Positions 1 through 6,844 of a stretch of DNA of 64,000 bases are shown here, in pieces; the first letter of the stretch is position 1; every line of letters begins with the position of its first letter. The stretch comes from a virus. A program made the translations under genes and the position numbers. The DNA is taken from IMG/VR virus record IMGVR_UViG_3300012001_000009, positions 1-64,000 of that record, one strand, 5' to 3'. The notes beneath the pieces are model-generated. The model worked only from the letters and a program-made list of their open reading frames with translations. It had not been told where the DNA came from and did no database searches.

Positions 1-77
1 ATACGGGAAAAAGGATTACAACAGTTGTGCAAAAGAAGAACTTGCAAATTTGCTTTTAGCTATCGCGCCACAAGGAG
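1..77. repeat. 77-bp perfect direct repeat, copy 1 (may extend left of window)
   Basis: These 77 bases match positions 908-984 base for base, then the copies diverge. The repeat covers the end of a coding sequence plus the ribosome binding site of the next gene (AAGGAG). The left limit cannot be seen because it runs off the window. Perfect identity at the nucleotide level suggests a recent duplication or recombination between neighbouring small genes; an assembly artefact is the main alternative. Confidence 0.9.
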
Positions 78-91
78 CAAGCCATGAGTAG
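1..91 (+). CDS. 3' end of a small gene, duplicate of the gene at 723-992
   Basis: Only the C-terminal end lies in the window. Read from base 2 it gives the same residues as the end of the 723-992 protein (tail ...LLLAIAPQG), then differs (ASHE, stop at 89-91). It overlaps the start of the next gene at 84 by 8 bases, as neighbouring genes here do. Function is unknown. The identical coding tail shows that the phage carries at least two copies of this small acidic protein gene, or of its end. Confidence 0.6.
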   Translation, partial: YGKKDYNSCAKEELANLLLAIAPQGASHE

Positions 92-338
92 CCAACGAGC
101 AGCGTTTGAAGCGTGGTGGAGTAATCGCCTTACGAGTGTGTACGATCCTAAAGCTGCCGCTAATGAGGCATGGCAAGCCTGCTTGCGCCAACCAAGCGCA
201 AAGTGCGATGCCCTGCAAGCCAAGATCGACGCGCTGATGTGGGAATACTGCCCCGAGGAAATGACGGAAGCGCAGATTAGCGAGTGGGCAAGGCATCAGC
301 GGCTTGCCTTCGAGCCGCCACCGGGAGCGGGGAAATGA
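84..338 (+). CDS. hypothetical protein, 84 aa
   Basis: The start has an AAGGAG site six bases upstream. The protein has a short N-terminal segment with paired tryptophans (FEAWW), a likely helical middle, and a C-terminal Pro/Gly-rich tail. I do not recognise a family, though small proteins starting with an FEAWW-like motif are common among phage accessory genes. It overlaps the next gene by an ATGA junction at 335-338, suggesting coupled translation in an early operon of small genes. Confidence 0.7.
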   Translation: MSSQRAAFEAWWSNRLTSVYDPKAAANEAWQACLRQPSAKCDALQAKIDALMWEYCPEEMTEAQISEWARHQRLAFEPPPGAGK

Positions 339-733
339 GCGATCAACTATTACCATGCGCGCATTGCGGATCACCCGCTGCATTCATGCAGGTAGATCGC
401 CGGTTAAGCGTCAATCAAAGAGGAGAATATATCGACTGCACCAACAAAGCTTGCGGGGCAACCAGTGCGCTCATGTTCGCCATAGGCGAGGATGCGAAGC
501 CGTTACTTGCCGAGCGATGGAATCGACGTGCCCTCTCGCAGCAAGTGCTGGATGGCTGGCAACCGATTGAGACTGCGCCGAAAGATGGAACTTCTATCCT
601 ATTAGCCCGAAAGAAGAGTATTGCGGACGGGTTTTATTCTAGCACATGTTGGGCTTGGCCCTACATCAATAAAGAGCCTACGCATTGGATGCCACTACCA
701 GCAGCGCCACGAAGGGCAAATAATGGACGCTAA
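335..733 (+). CDS. Lar-like zinc finger plus DUF551 domain protein
   Basis: This 132-aa protein joins two familiar phage modules. Residues 1-60 resemble the Lar (restriction alleviation) zinc finger: LLPCAHCGSPA at the start, a second Cys pair (IDCTNKACG), and a closing WNRR. Residues 70-130 match DUF551: WQPIETAPKDGTSILLA and a C-terminal PTHWMPLP. Lar of Rac prophage relieves type I restriction, but many Lar-like proteins are uncharacterised, so anti-restriction activity is only a possibility. The ATG at 335 is chosen for the ATGA overlap with the upstream stop; the end overlaps the next gene by 11 bases. Confidence 0.8.
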   Translation: MSDQLLPCAHCGSPAAFMQVDRRLSVNQRGEYIDCTNKACGATSALMFAIGEDAKPLLAERWNRRALSQQVLDGWQPIETAPKDGTSILLARKKSIADGFYSSTCWAWPYINKEPTHWMPLPAAPRRANNGR

Positions 734-992
734 ACAATTAGCGCGAATTCGAGAAATAGTTAGGCGCGAAGGGTTAGAAGACCTCGGCATGGAACAGGTT
801 ATACAGAATAATAATAGGGAATTGCGCTGGATCGATGCAGAACTTGCCGACAGCCCACCAGGCAAGGTAGCTGCGCTAATAAGTAAGGCAATGTGGAACA
901 TGTTTGAATACGGGAAAAAGGATTACAACAGTTGTGCAAAAGAAGAACTTGCAAATTTGCTTTTAGCTATCGCGCCACAAGGAGGTAAGTGA
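723..992 (+). CDS. hypothetical protein, 89 aa, duplicated C-terminus
   Basis: A small charged protein predicted to be largely helical, with no domain I recognise. A weak GAAGGG site precedes ATG 723. Its last 26 codons are repeated exactly at the left edge of the window, so a paralogue lies upstream. The stop overlaps the next start (TGATG at 990-994). Confidence 0.7.
   Translation: MDAKQLARIREIVRREGLEDLGMEQVIQNNNRELRWIDAELADSPPGKVAALISKAMWNMFEYGKKDYNSCAKEELANLLLAIAPQGGK
908..984. repeat. 77-bp perfect direct repeat, copy 2
   Basis: Second copy of the sequence at 1-77, offset by 907 bases with no mismatch. It spans the 3' part of the 723-992 gene and most of the GGAGG ribosome binding site of the following gene. 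Homologous recombination between the copies would delete the 84-aa protein and the Lar/DUF551 gene. Confidence 0.9.
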
Positions 993-1231
993 TGTTCGCT
1001 GATATCAGAACCGAATGGCGAGTCAATGACATTGAACGAGCGTTACAACAAAAGGCGGACAGCGGTGACCTATCTTCGACGAATAGCGATGTAGGCCGTT
1101 TGGAACATTCCTTGCGGGAGGCTTGCTCCACACTTGCTGGCCTTTGCAATGAACTCCAAGCCGCAACGTATAAAATAGAATTGTTGGAGCAAGCTATTCT
1201 CGAACTTCAAACAGCGAACATACCAACATAG
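992..1231 (+). CDS. hypothetical protein, 79 aa, coiled-coil type
   Basis: ATG 992 is chosen over the GTG at 989 because GGAGG (981-985) sits six bases before it. The sequence is rich in Glu, Leu and Ala, with heptad-like spacing in the second half (LCNELQAATYKIELLEQAIL), suggesting a short coiled coil. No family is recognised. It is the last gene of the first small-gene cluster; an 80-base gap with a promoter-like element follows. Confidence 0.65.
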   Translation: MFADIRTEWRVNDIERALQQKADSGDLSSTNSDVGRLEHSLREACSTLAGLCNELQAATYKIELLEQAILELQTANIPT

Positions 1232-1244
1232 GTCGATAAAATTT

Positions 1245-1276
1245 TTGCAGCGCCAGGTAACTTGGTTCTGTATAAT
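1245..1276 (+). promoter_or_regulatory. possible sigma-70 type promoter for the 1312 gene cluster
   Basis: A perfect TATAAT at 1271-1276 lies in an 80-base gap ahead of the next gene. The best -35 candidate, TTGCAG at 1245-1250, is 20 bases upstream, longer than usual. The same CTGTATAAT context recurs at 6887-6894, so the element may be a phage-preferred promoter form. Confidence 0.4.
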
Positions 1277-1311
1277 ACGCAGCATGAGCGTTAATATAAC
1301 GAGGAACCGCC

Positions 1312-1515
1312 ATGGAACATGTAGTCGAAATATCGCCCAAATCAGTGTGGCGACACAAGAACGGCAATCTATACACCATCATGTTTCTAACTAACGTCGA
1401 TTCAGAACGGCAAGAGGAACACCCGATGACTGTCGTTTATTCTGGACCAAATGGCAAGCTGTGGAGTCGCCCAGTTTCCAGATGGCTTTCTAGCTTTACC
1501 CGAGTGAGGAGCTAA
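1312..1515 (+). CDS. DUF1653-like small protein, 67 aa
   Basis: The sequence follows the pattern of phage DUF1653-like proteins: VWRHKNGNLYTIMFLTN, then PMTVVYSGPNGKLWSRP, ending with a conserved-looking SRW. Such proteins are predicted to be small beta folds that act outside an enzyme role; function is unknown. A GAGG site lies before the ATG. The stop is three bases before the next start. Confidence 0.75.
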   Translation: MEHVVEISPKSVWRHKNGNLYTIMFLTNVDSERQEEHPMTVVYSGPNGKLWSRPVSRWLSSFTRVRS

Positions 1516-1517
1516 AA

Positions 1518-1919
1518 ATGGCTGACGTAACTGGGCCAATTTCATCATTGCCAGGTAGCTTGCATAAGGCACCAGACGGCGCAATGTGTGACGATCATCC
1601 TAAGGTTCGCGCTGTAATTCGACTGCAAGGCGAGACAGATTCGCTTGGGTCAGAAATGCATGATTTATGCCAACCTTGTTTAGATAAATGCAATGCTGAA
1701 CATGACAAATACGCAGCTATAGTAGCCAGCGGCGTTTGCGATTGGTGCGGTAGCCAAGCTACTGATTTACGCGACCATCGAGATTTTGAAGAAGGTTCTG
1801 CTGGTCGCATTTATGAAGTGTGCGGCGCTTGTGTGAAAAAAGAAAACGCGAAACTGCATGAGGAGCACGAGGCATCTTTTAGTCACTACCTCGACCAGTA
1901 CGATGACAGCGAACTATAA
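1518..1919 (+). CDS. cysteine-rich, zinc-ribbon-like protein, 133 aa
   Basis: The protein carries several Cys pairs compatible with metal binding: CQPCLDKC near residue 52, CDWCG near 73, and CGACVKK near 101. The spacing is that of two or three treble-clef or zinc-ribbon knuckles separated by acidic stretches. A GAGGAG site precedes the ATG. It may bind nucleic acid or another protein; no family is recognised. Confidence 0.7.
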   Translation: MADVTGPISSLPGSLHKAPDGAMCDDHPKVRAVIRLQGETDSLGSEMHDLCQPCLDKCNAEHDKYAAIVASGVCDWCGSQATDLRDHRDFEEGSAGRIYEVCGACVKKENAKLHEEHEASFSHYLDQYDDSEL

Positions 1920-1939
1920 CAATTCACTAAAGGTTAATT

Positions 1940-2170
1940 ATGTCCACACCCGCTCATGCTGTTGACGTTCCCGTGCAAATAGATTGGCGCCTGATTTGCA
2001 GCATGGCGTGCCGCTCGCTATGCACAGGCGTACCTATGGAAAATATTATCGGTATGTATATCGATGAAAAAATGCGAAACACTCGCATGATGCAAGACCA
2101 AGCGTATCGCATTTCCCTAATGAAGTTGCCACGAAAAGAAAGAAGGAGAATCAATCATGAAACGTCTTAG
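1940..2170 (+). CDS. hypothetical protein, 76 aa
   Basis: An AAAGG site precedes ATG 1940. The middle (WRLICSMACRSLCTGVPMENI) is hydrophobic with three Cys, and the C-terminus is strongly basic (KLPRKERRRI). No family is recognised. Its 3' end overlaps the next gene by 14 bases and contains that gene's ribosome binding site (AAGGAG), so the two are likely co-translated. Confidence 0.6.
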   Translation: MSTPAHAVDVPVQIDWRLICSMACRSLCTGVPMENIIGMYIDEKMRNTRMMQDQAYRISLMKLPRKERRRINHETS

Positions 2171-2519
2171 TTTTCTATTTTGGCTTGTGCTTTTGACGCT
2201 TACCGCATCTGTGCTGTTTGGGTATTTTACCCGCCCTGCGTATGGGAAGGATATCTCTGCGGATAAATGGCGGCAATGCGGAGATTTAGCGGCTGTATAT
2301 TTGAGCGCAGCCGCGCTAAGGGACAGCAACACAAGCCCTAAAATCGCCTATGCCTATTTAGCCAGGCAAATAAATAGCCATTCGTCATACAATAAAGAGT
2401 ATGTGAGGGGTGTGGTCAGCAATGTGTATTTAGACCTTCCTGATAAGTCGGGTCCCGACATGTCTTATGTTGCGTTAATGCTTTGTGTCCACGACGACAA
2501 CTGGAAGCCTGCTCAATAA
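2157..2519 (+). CDS. exported or membrane-anchored protein, 120 aa
   Basis: The N-terminus has basic residues followed by a hydrophobic stretch of about 18 residues (FLFWLVLLTLTASVLFGYF) and then a small-residue site, as in a signal peptide or signal anchor. The rest is soluble with two Cys (RQCGDL, MLCVHD) that could form a disulphide in the periplasm. An early-block secreted phage protein suggests an effect on the host envelope, for example superinfection exclusion, but no known family was recognised. Confidence 0.7.
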   Translation: MKRLSFLFWLVLLTLTASVLFGYFTRPAYGKDISADKWRQCGDLAAVYLSAAALRDSNTSPKIAYAYLARQINSHSSYNKEYVRGVVSNVYLDLPDKSGPDMSYVALMLCVHDDNWKPAQ

Positions 2520-2546
2520 CGTATCTCTCCAATAAAAGGAATTAAA

Positions 2547-2987
2547 ATGGATAGGGGTTCTCCTCCGATTGACCCGTTTTCGGGAAGGCAATGCACTGAA
2601 ACACAGTTGGCTTTGCGAAAGTCCATATTTTATTTTATCAGGGATAATCCCGGCGCTTCGCACGGAGAGATTCACTCGGCACACGATACTTACCTATCTT
2701 GCCAAATAACTACGGCAATCAATTGGTTGCGTAGAAACGAATACACATACATAAAAGGCCACAGTCAGTATTCTAAGTGGTACCTTACGGAAGGAATTAT
2801 GAGTAGGAATTTTTTAACTGAAGATCCTGTGGAGGTAAGTAACGATCATATCCCAGATCGCCCGTTGTTCCATGCTGAGTATTGGCTGTTCATTTTGAGC
2901 TACGCGACTAATAAAGAGAACATCCCCATACCCAAACCCCGGGTTAGATATGACCAAAAACAGTCAGACAAAAATACATTGCTTTGA
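2547..2987 (+). CDS. winged-helix-like protein, 146 aa
   Basis: Residues 15-75 look like a winged helix: a helix (LALRKSIFYFIRDNPG), a short turn, a recognition-type helix (CQITTAINWLRRNEYTYI), then a beta wing ending KWYLTEG. The C-terminal half is charged and low in structure. An AAAGGA site lies before ATG 2547. It may regulate transcription of the next operon, whose promoter-like element overlaps its 3' end; this is inferred from position only. Confidence 0.65.
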   Translation: MDRGSPPIDPFSGRQCTETQLALRKSIFYFIRDNPGASHGEIHSAHDTYLSCQITTAINWLRRNEYTYIKGHSQYSKWYLTEGIMSRNFLTEDPVEVSNDHIPDRPLFHAEYWLFILSYATNKENIPIPKPRVRYDQKQSDKNTLL

Positions 2988-3007
2988 GCAATTGACCCGC
3001 ATATACT
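2979..3007 (+). promoter_or_regulatory. sigma-70 type promoter before the primase gene
   Basis: TTGCTT (2979-2984) and TATACT (3002-3007) are separated by 17 bases, a near-consensus arrangement. It lies just before the primase start at 3040 and overlaps the last codons of the preceding gene. Confidence 0.5.
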
Positions 3008-3039
3008 AGTTCTCTCAAAAACTATAAGGTTTATCTAAC

Positions 3040-4026
3040 ATGGCAAAGCTTCCTGCTTCAGCCCTCTGGCACAATATACCAGAGGAACTAAAAGCCCTAC
3101 CCCAATGGCTACTAGGCCGTGCTGACAAAACAGGCGCATTAAAAATACCAACATCAATCACTGCAGGAGGCAAGTTTTGTGCAGGGAGTAGCACCGATCC
3201 AAAGACTTGGTTGACCTTTGAGGCGGCTGTAGAGGCTGCTAGAAAGCACAATTATTCCATCGGTTTCGTATTGTGCAAAGATGATCCGTTTTGCGTAATC
3301 GATCTGGACGTTAAAAATGTTTTCAATGAAGCAGATAAAGAAAAATGGACGGACCAGGAAACGCTAGATCGCTATGAACGCCTCGTAGGAGCCTTTAACA
3401 GCTACAGCGAGCGGTCGCTATCGGGTCATGGTACTCATATCTGGATCATAGCAAACATTGGACTAGGGGCGCGTAGGGACGGCGTAGAGGTATATTCGCA
3501 AGAACGGTTCATCGTATGCACAGGCCGCATTATCGAGCATCTTCCGATAGCTGACCAGCAAGACATGATAAACAGTTTTGTGGCTGAAATGCACCGGGAT
3601 CAAATATCTCCGCTTGCACTCGTTGACAATCTACAGACCGAAGAGGACGAGGTTATACTCGAACGCGCTGCCAACGCGAGCAACGGCGACAAATTCATGG
3701 GATTGTGGAATTCTACTTGCAGCGAGGAAATTCCAGGAACCAATACAAAGCAGCTTGGCACGTTCGCAGAATACGGCTATGAGTCGCAGAGTGAGGCTGA
3801 CTACGCGCTAATGTCGATGCTCACCTTCTACAGCAAATCCAATGACCAATGCAAACGACTGTTCCGAATGTCGGGGTTGGGCAAACGTGCGAAGGCAACT
3901 AAGAATGACCGATACCTCAAGACGACCCTCGAATGGATTCGATCCCGCGAGGCGATGGAAAGCACTGCCCAAGCGAATGTAAAAATAAACCTGAGTAACC
4001 AGGTAAAAAAAGCAATAGCGTTTTAG
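3040..4026 (+). CDS. primase-polymerase domain protein (zero-frame product)
   Basis: A 328-aa protein of the phage and plasmid primase-polymerase type. Residues 80-165 hold the core: the metal-binding pair IDLD (Asp88, Asp90), the SLSGHGTHIW segment (His130), and VYSQERFIVCTGR, as in NrS-1-like prim-pols. The C-terminal part (about 240-310) resembles the helical bundle that follows this domain. It is expected to make primers at the fork. The reading frame ends at TAG 4024-4026, shortly after an A-AAA-AAA heptamer. A -1 shift there would join it to the DUF3987 helicase that follows, giving 809 aa, the architecture usually seen as one protein. Confidence 0.85.
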   Translation: MAKLPASALWHNIPEELKALPQWLLGRADKTGALKIPTSITAGGKFCAGSSTDPKTWLTFEAAVEAARKHNYSIGFVLCKDDPFCVIDLDVKNVFNEADKEKWTDQETLDRYERLVGAFNSYSERSLSGHGTHIWIIANIGLGARRDGVEVYSQERFIVCTGRIIEHLPIADQQDMINSFVAEMHRDQISPLALVDNLQTEEDEVILERAANASNGDKFMGLWNSTCSEEIPGTNTKQLGTFAEYGYESQSEADYALMSMLTFYSKSNDQCKRLFRMSGLGKRAKATKNDRYLKTTLEWIRSREAMESTAQANVKINLSNQVKKAIAF

Positions 4027-4070
4027 CTGGCGGACAGCCACAGCCTCCGCTGTGGCTAGTTGCTAAAACG
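4005..4070 (+). promoter_or_regulatory. programmed -1 ribosomal frameshift signal: slippery heptamer plus stem-loop
   Basis: Seven A residues (4005-4011) sit in the zero frame as A-AAA-AAA, the classic -1 slippery form. After a 7-base spacer comes a two-part stem: CGTTTTAGC (4019-4027) pairs with GCTAAAACG (4062-4070), and inside it AGCCACAGC (4036-4044) pairs with GCTGTGGCT (4049-4057) around a CTCC loop. Both stems are perfect 9-bp helices. The zero-frame stop (4024-4026) lies in the outer stem. The new frame stays open to 5468. A single missing A in the sequenced homopolymer is the main alternative. Confidence 0.8.
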
Positions 4071-5468
4071 TCTAAAATTATTTTACCACCACCGCATAAG
4101 CAGTTAAAGCTGCCTCCGATTGATTGGCCACCTGGATTCACAGGAGAGATTGCGAAATTCATTTTTAATAGCTCGGTGCTGCCAGTTAAAGAGGTGTCCA
4201 TAGTCGCAGCTATCGGGTTCATTGCAGGCATATGTGGTAAGGCTTACAACATACCTCAATCAGGGCTAAACGTCTACATGATTCTGGTTGGACTTTCTGG
4301 CATAGGTAAGGAGGCAATGCATACAGGGACGAGGTTCCTTATAAACGCAGTATGCAAACATTTGCCAGAGGCGTCAGTGTTCTTGGATTCTAAAGTTTAT
4401 GTATCTGGTGCTGCACTCATGAAAGCTGTTTTAGCCAATCCTAGTTTTGTCAACGTGATAGGCGAGTTTGGCCACACTCTAAAACGCATCGCAGAAAATC
4501 GAAATAGTGATACCAACATCCAGCAGCTTCGGGCAGTGATAACAAACCTGTATCAGAAAAGCGGAGCAGCATCTGAAGCAGGCGGGCTAGGGTACTCAGA
4601 CACCACGCAGAACGTCGAATCAGTCTCCGGGGTAGCGTACTCTATGATCGGCGAAACGACGCCAGCAAAGTTCTATGAATCGTTGAATCCGTCAGTTATG
4701 GAGGACGGGTTCCTTAGCCGATTTACGATAATCGAGTGCCCGAAAGACAGACCTGAATTGGTAGAGGAGCCAGTTACCGATCCTGATGAAAGTATGCTTA
4801 GTTATCTATGCGGCATATGTTCGCAGTCTTTACAGCTGATCGCCAAGAATAATGTGGAAATGGTCGTTGAGGATTCAGCCGCCAAAACACTTTTTCAGAA
4901 TTTTAACAAAGAGTGCAGAACGAATATAAACGCGAGCGAAGAGGATTCGCAACGCCAAATGTGGAATCGGGCTCACTTGAAGGCGAAACGAATGGCCGCA
5001 TTGTTTGCAGTAGCTGATAACCCATTCAGCCCAACCATAACTTTTGAACATGCTCAATACGCCATCAATCTAGTCTATCGAGATATCTCTATTATGGGTC
5101 GCCACATCATCACGGGCGACGTAGGGACTGGCGACGATGCGCGGGAACGGAAAATCCTATCGGTAATGTCTAGTTATCTATCCAGGCCTTATGAAGGTAA
5201 CGACGACAAGGTTAAGGTGCTGCATGACGACGGGTTGGTTACAAGGGCATACATTCAGCAATGTACCAACAATATAAAATCCTTTAGAGACCATCCTATG
5301 CAATCGTCGGCCGCACTGACAATCGCCATCAAGAGTCTCGAGGAGAATGGCCATATAAAAGAATTCGACAAAATGAAGCTTAACGTTAAATATGGCTTCA
5401 CTGGTAAATGTTACCAGTTGATAAAATTACCAGAAGTGGTAAATAAAACCAAGTTGAAAATGGTTTAG
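4011..5468 (+). CDS. DUF3987-type helicase part of the frameshifted primase-helicase
   Basis: This frame encodes 485 aa if entered by a -1 shift at 4011. It is open from 3999, with no ATG before 4198 and no Shine-Dalgarno near GTG 4176, which would be the first plausible internal start. Coding clearly begins upstream of 4176: WPPGFTGEIAKFIF and PVKEVSIVAAIGFIAGICG fit the DUF3987 N-terminus. The Walker A motif is GLSGIGKEA (about residue 418 of the fusion), and VNVIGEFG follows. DUF3987 proteins are P-loop replicative helicase-like ATPases found next to or fused with prim-pol domains, so the joined product is predicted to act as a primase-helicase. Confidence 0.8.
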   Translation, partial: SNSVLAGGQPQPPLWLVAKTSKIILPPPHKQLKLPPIDWPPGFTGEIAKFIFNSSVLPVKEVSIVAAIGFIAGICGKAYNIPQSGLNVYMILVGLSGIGKEAMHTGTRFLINAVCKHLPEASVFLDSKVYVSGAALMKAVLANPSFVNVIGEFGHTLKRIAENRNSDTNIQQLRAVITNLYQKSGAASEAGGLGYSDTTQNVESVSGVAYSMIGETTPAKFYESLNPSVMEDGFLSRFTIIECPKDRPELVEEPVTDPDESMLSYLCGICSQSLQLIAKNNVEMVVEDSAAKTLFQNFNKECRTNINASEEDSQRQMWNRAHLKAKRMAALFAVADNPFSPTITFEHAQYAINLVYRDISIMGRHIITGDVGTGDDARERKILSVMSSYLSRPYEGNDDKVKVLHDDGLVTRAYIQQCTNNIKSFRDHPMQSSAALTIAIKSLEENGHIKEFDKMKLNVKYGFTGKCYQLIKLPEVVNKTKLKMV

Positions 5469-5510
5469 AAGTTGCAGTACACTTTAGCTGTAATCACATA
5501 GGAGATATAA

Positions 5511-5906
5511 ATGGAATTCATGCTAGTACCTGCCAGAGTACAAGCCAATGCAGAGATACTTACCCAGCAATGTCATGGACTCGCCAAGCACTGCGGTTGG
5601 TGGACTGATTTGAAAACTGGCGAAAGCAACGCCGGCAAAAAGAATATCCCGGAACTGCTATGCTTGATTCATAGCGAAATCAGCGAGGGGATGGAAGGGT
5701 ATCGCAAGAACCTGATGGACGACAAGCTGCCCCATCGACCCATGCTTGAAGTCGAATTGGCGGATGCAGTGATTCGCATTTTCGACATGGCGGGCGGTCT
5801 CAATCTTGACGTTGCAGGCGCCATCGCTGAAAAGCTGCAATACAATGCCAATCGCGAAGATCACAAGTTGGAAAACCGGCGAGGGGAACACGGCAAAAAG
5901 TTTTAA
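5511..5906 (+). CDS. MazG-like nucleotide pyrophosphohydrolase
   Basis: A 131-aa protein with all-alpha MazG features: EISEGMEGYR supplies the E-x-x-E type metal ligands, and ELADAVIRIFDMAG supplies the E-x-x-D motif. Members of this phage MazG-like group are expected to hydrolyse nucleoside triphosphates to monophosphates; roles in cleaning the nucleotide pool or lowering alarmone have been proposed. GGAG is well placed before ATG 5511. It ends the primase operon and is followed by the long gene-free region. Confidence 0.85.
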   Translation: MEFMLVPARVQANAEILTQQCHGLAKHCGWWTDLKTGESNAGKKNIPELLCLIHSEISEGMEGYRKNLMDDKLPHRPMLEVELADAVIRIFDMAGGLNLDVAGAIAEKLQYNANREDHKLENRRGEHGKKF

Positions 5907-6404
5907 CCGCTGTCCTGCTTCAGAGTTTTAGGCAGGGGATTGACCGGCCAAGCGGTCACCAGTTTTAAGTATTTTCCTCCTGGTAGCGTGCTGCATATTT
6001 AGACAGATAGCTATTTGGATATTTAGTAAGCATTCTGTGGATGCTGTCCCAATCCAGTAAGGGCCAGACCGAAGGTGGACAGGTAATTGCGGACTAGCAT
6101 ACAGTCCAGGAGCCACTTAAACATGCCGCCGCGCTATTAGTGGCGTAATTAACAATAGCAGCATACGCCGCGAAGTCTCCTTGACCTCAAAGCAAATAGC
6201 CATACTAAGTTTTGCGTGGGTGCAAAATGGAAGTCTTTTGACGAGTGGCGAAATAACTTTGAGTAGGCGCGGTGAGTATGCAACACGAGGAAGCCATACC
6301 TAGAATCGCTTTCTAACTATTTATCTAGGGCCTCGAATTGGGTATCAAGGCAGTGGCACATGAGTACCCCAATGACCTTAACCTGCGCCGGGTTAGTGCG
6401 CAGG

Positions 6405-6542
6405 ACCAACATTTGAACACCTTTTAGGTTCAGCAATAGGCAAATATGCTTGATCTCATTTTTCAATGACTAGAAAGCTGAGTTACTAGGCTAACATACA
6501 GGGATACAGGGGTAACCTGTAGTAAGGTGTTCAAATGTTGGT
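6405..6542. repeat. 19-bp perfect inverted repeat enclosing 100 bases
   Basis: The arm 6405-6423 (ACCAACATTTGAACACCTT) is the exact reverse complement of 6524-6542. The enclosed 100 bases hold at least one more hairpin (6505-6521). In RNA this makes a long closing helix; in DNA it could be a small inverted-repeat element or a protein-binding site near an origin. Confidence 0.9.
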
Positions 6543-6599
6543 AGTCCTAAAATCCTTGTCTGGAATCACGCGCCCGACGTTCATAGCGGGACTACCAAC
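6537..6599 (+). promoter_or_regulatory. 11-bp inverted repeat competing with the upstream helix, just before a gene
   Basis: GTTGGTAGTCC (6537-6547) pairs with GGACTACCAAC (6589-6599). Six bases of its left arm (6537-6542) also belong to the 19-bp helix with 6405-6423, so full versions of both helices cannot form together. The right arm ends eight bases before the AAAGGAG ribosome binding site of the 6620 gene. This is the arrangement of a folding switch, though no ligand or family is recognised. Confidence 0.45.
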
Positions 6600-6619
6600 A
6601 AACTATAAAGGAGCTAGTA

Positions 6620-6844
6620 ATGGTTAAGCCAGTAATACCTTACGTTCTTCAAAACGGAAAAGTAATATTTCCTATGGAGTATTGCTTAACTTGCTCCCCT
6701 CCTATCGACAGCGAAAAGGTTAAAATCCTGAGAGATAAAAATAAGATTATGGGCGATTGGGCATTCGCTAGATACTGCGCCAAACGCCATGTGCCCTTTG
6801 ACATGTGCTATGTAATTATTTTCAATCGCAAGCCGAGGATTTAG
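6620..6844 (+). CDS. hypothetical protein, 74 aa
   Basis: A strong AAAGGAG lies at 6607-6613 before ATG 6620. The protein contains four cysteines (YCLTCSPP, RYCAK, DMCYV) and several basic residues. No family is recognised. It is a single gene between the structured gene-free region and the next promoter, so its expression may depend on that region. Confidence 0.65.
   Translation: MVKPVIPYVLQNGKVIFPMEYCLTCSPPIDSEKVKILRDKNKIMGDWAFARYCAKRHVPFDMCYVIIFNRKPRI

Larger units (their letters stand above)
5907..6619 (+). ncRNA. gene-free 713-base region, candidate large structured RNA
   Basis: No credible protein gene is present on either strand. Many dyads are visible: TGACCG/CGGTCA (5941-5946/5953-5958), CTGTCC/GGACAG (6044-6049/6077-6082), GGACT/AGTCC (6091-6095/6103-6107), GCTATT/AATAGC (6133-6138/6154-6159), CCTAGA/TCTAGG (6299-6304/6324-6329), CCTGCGC/GCGCAGG (6382-6388/6398-6404), a 19-bp long-range helix (6405-6423/6524-6542), TACAGG/CCTGTA (6505-6510/6516-6521) and an 11-bp helix (6537-6547/6589-6599). 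A TTGACC at 5940-5945 could start a promoter. Phages are known to carry large RNAs such as GOLLD and ROOL in such gaps. A replication origin is the main alternative. Exact ends and strand are not known. Confidence 0.5.

Noticed and set aside
4176-5468. Independent start of the helicase at GTG 4176
   Set aside because: No ribosome binding site lies before it, and DUF3987-like residues continue upstream in the same frame to about 4116 without any start codon. Entry by frameshift fits better.
6520-6545. tRNA-like T-loop (GTTCAAAT) in the gene-free region
   Set aside because: The bases on either side do not pair as a T-stem, and there is no acceptor, D-arm or anticodon arm around it. The match to TTCAAAT is by chance, within a 19-bp helix arm.
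5907-6619. Group I intron or RNase P-like RNA
   Set aside because: I looked for the conserved P7/P3 pieces of group I introns and the GAGGAAAGUCC and ACAGNRA parts of RNase P. Only a partial CGAGGAAGCC (about 6286-6295) is present, and the flanking genes do not form a split gene.
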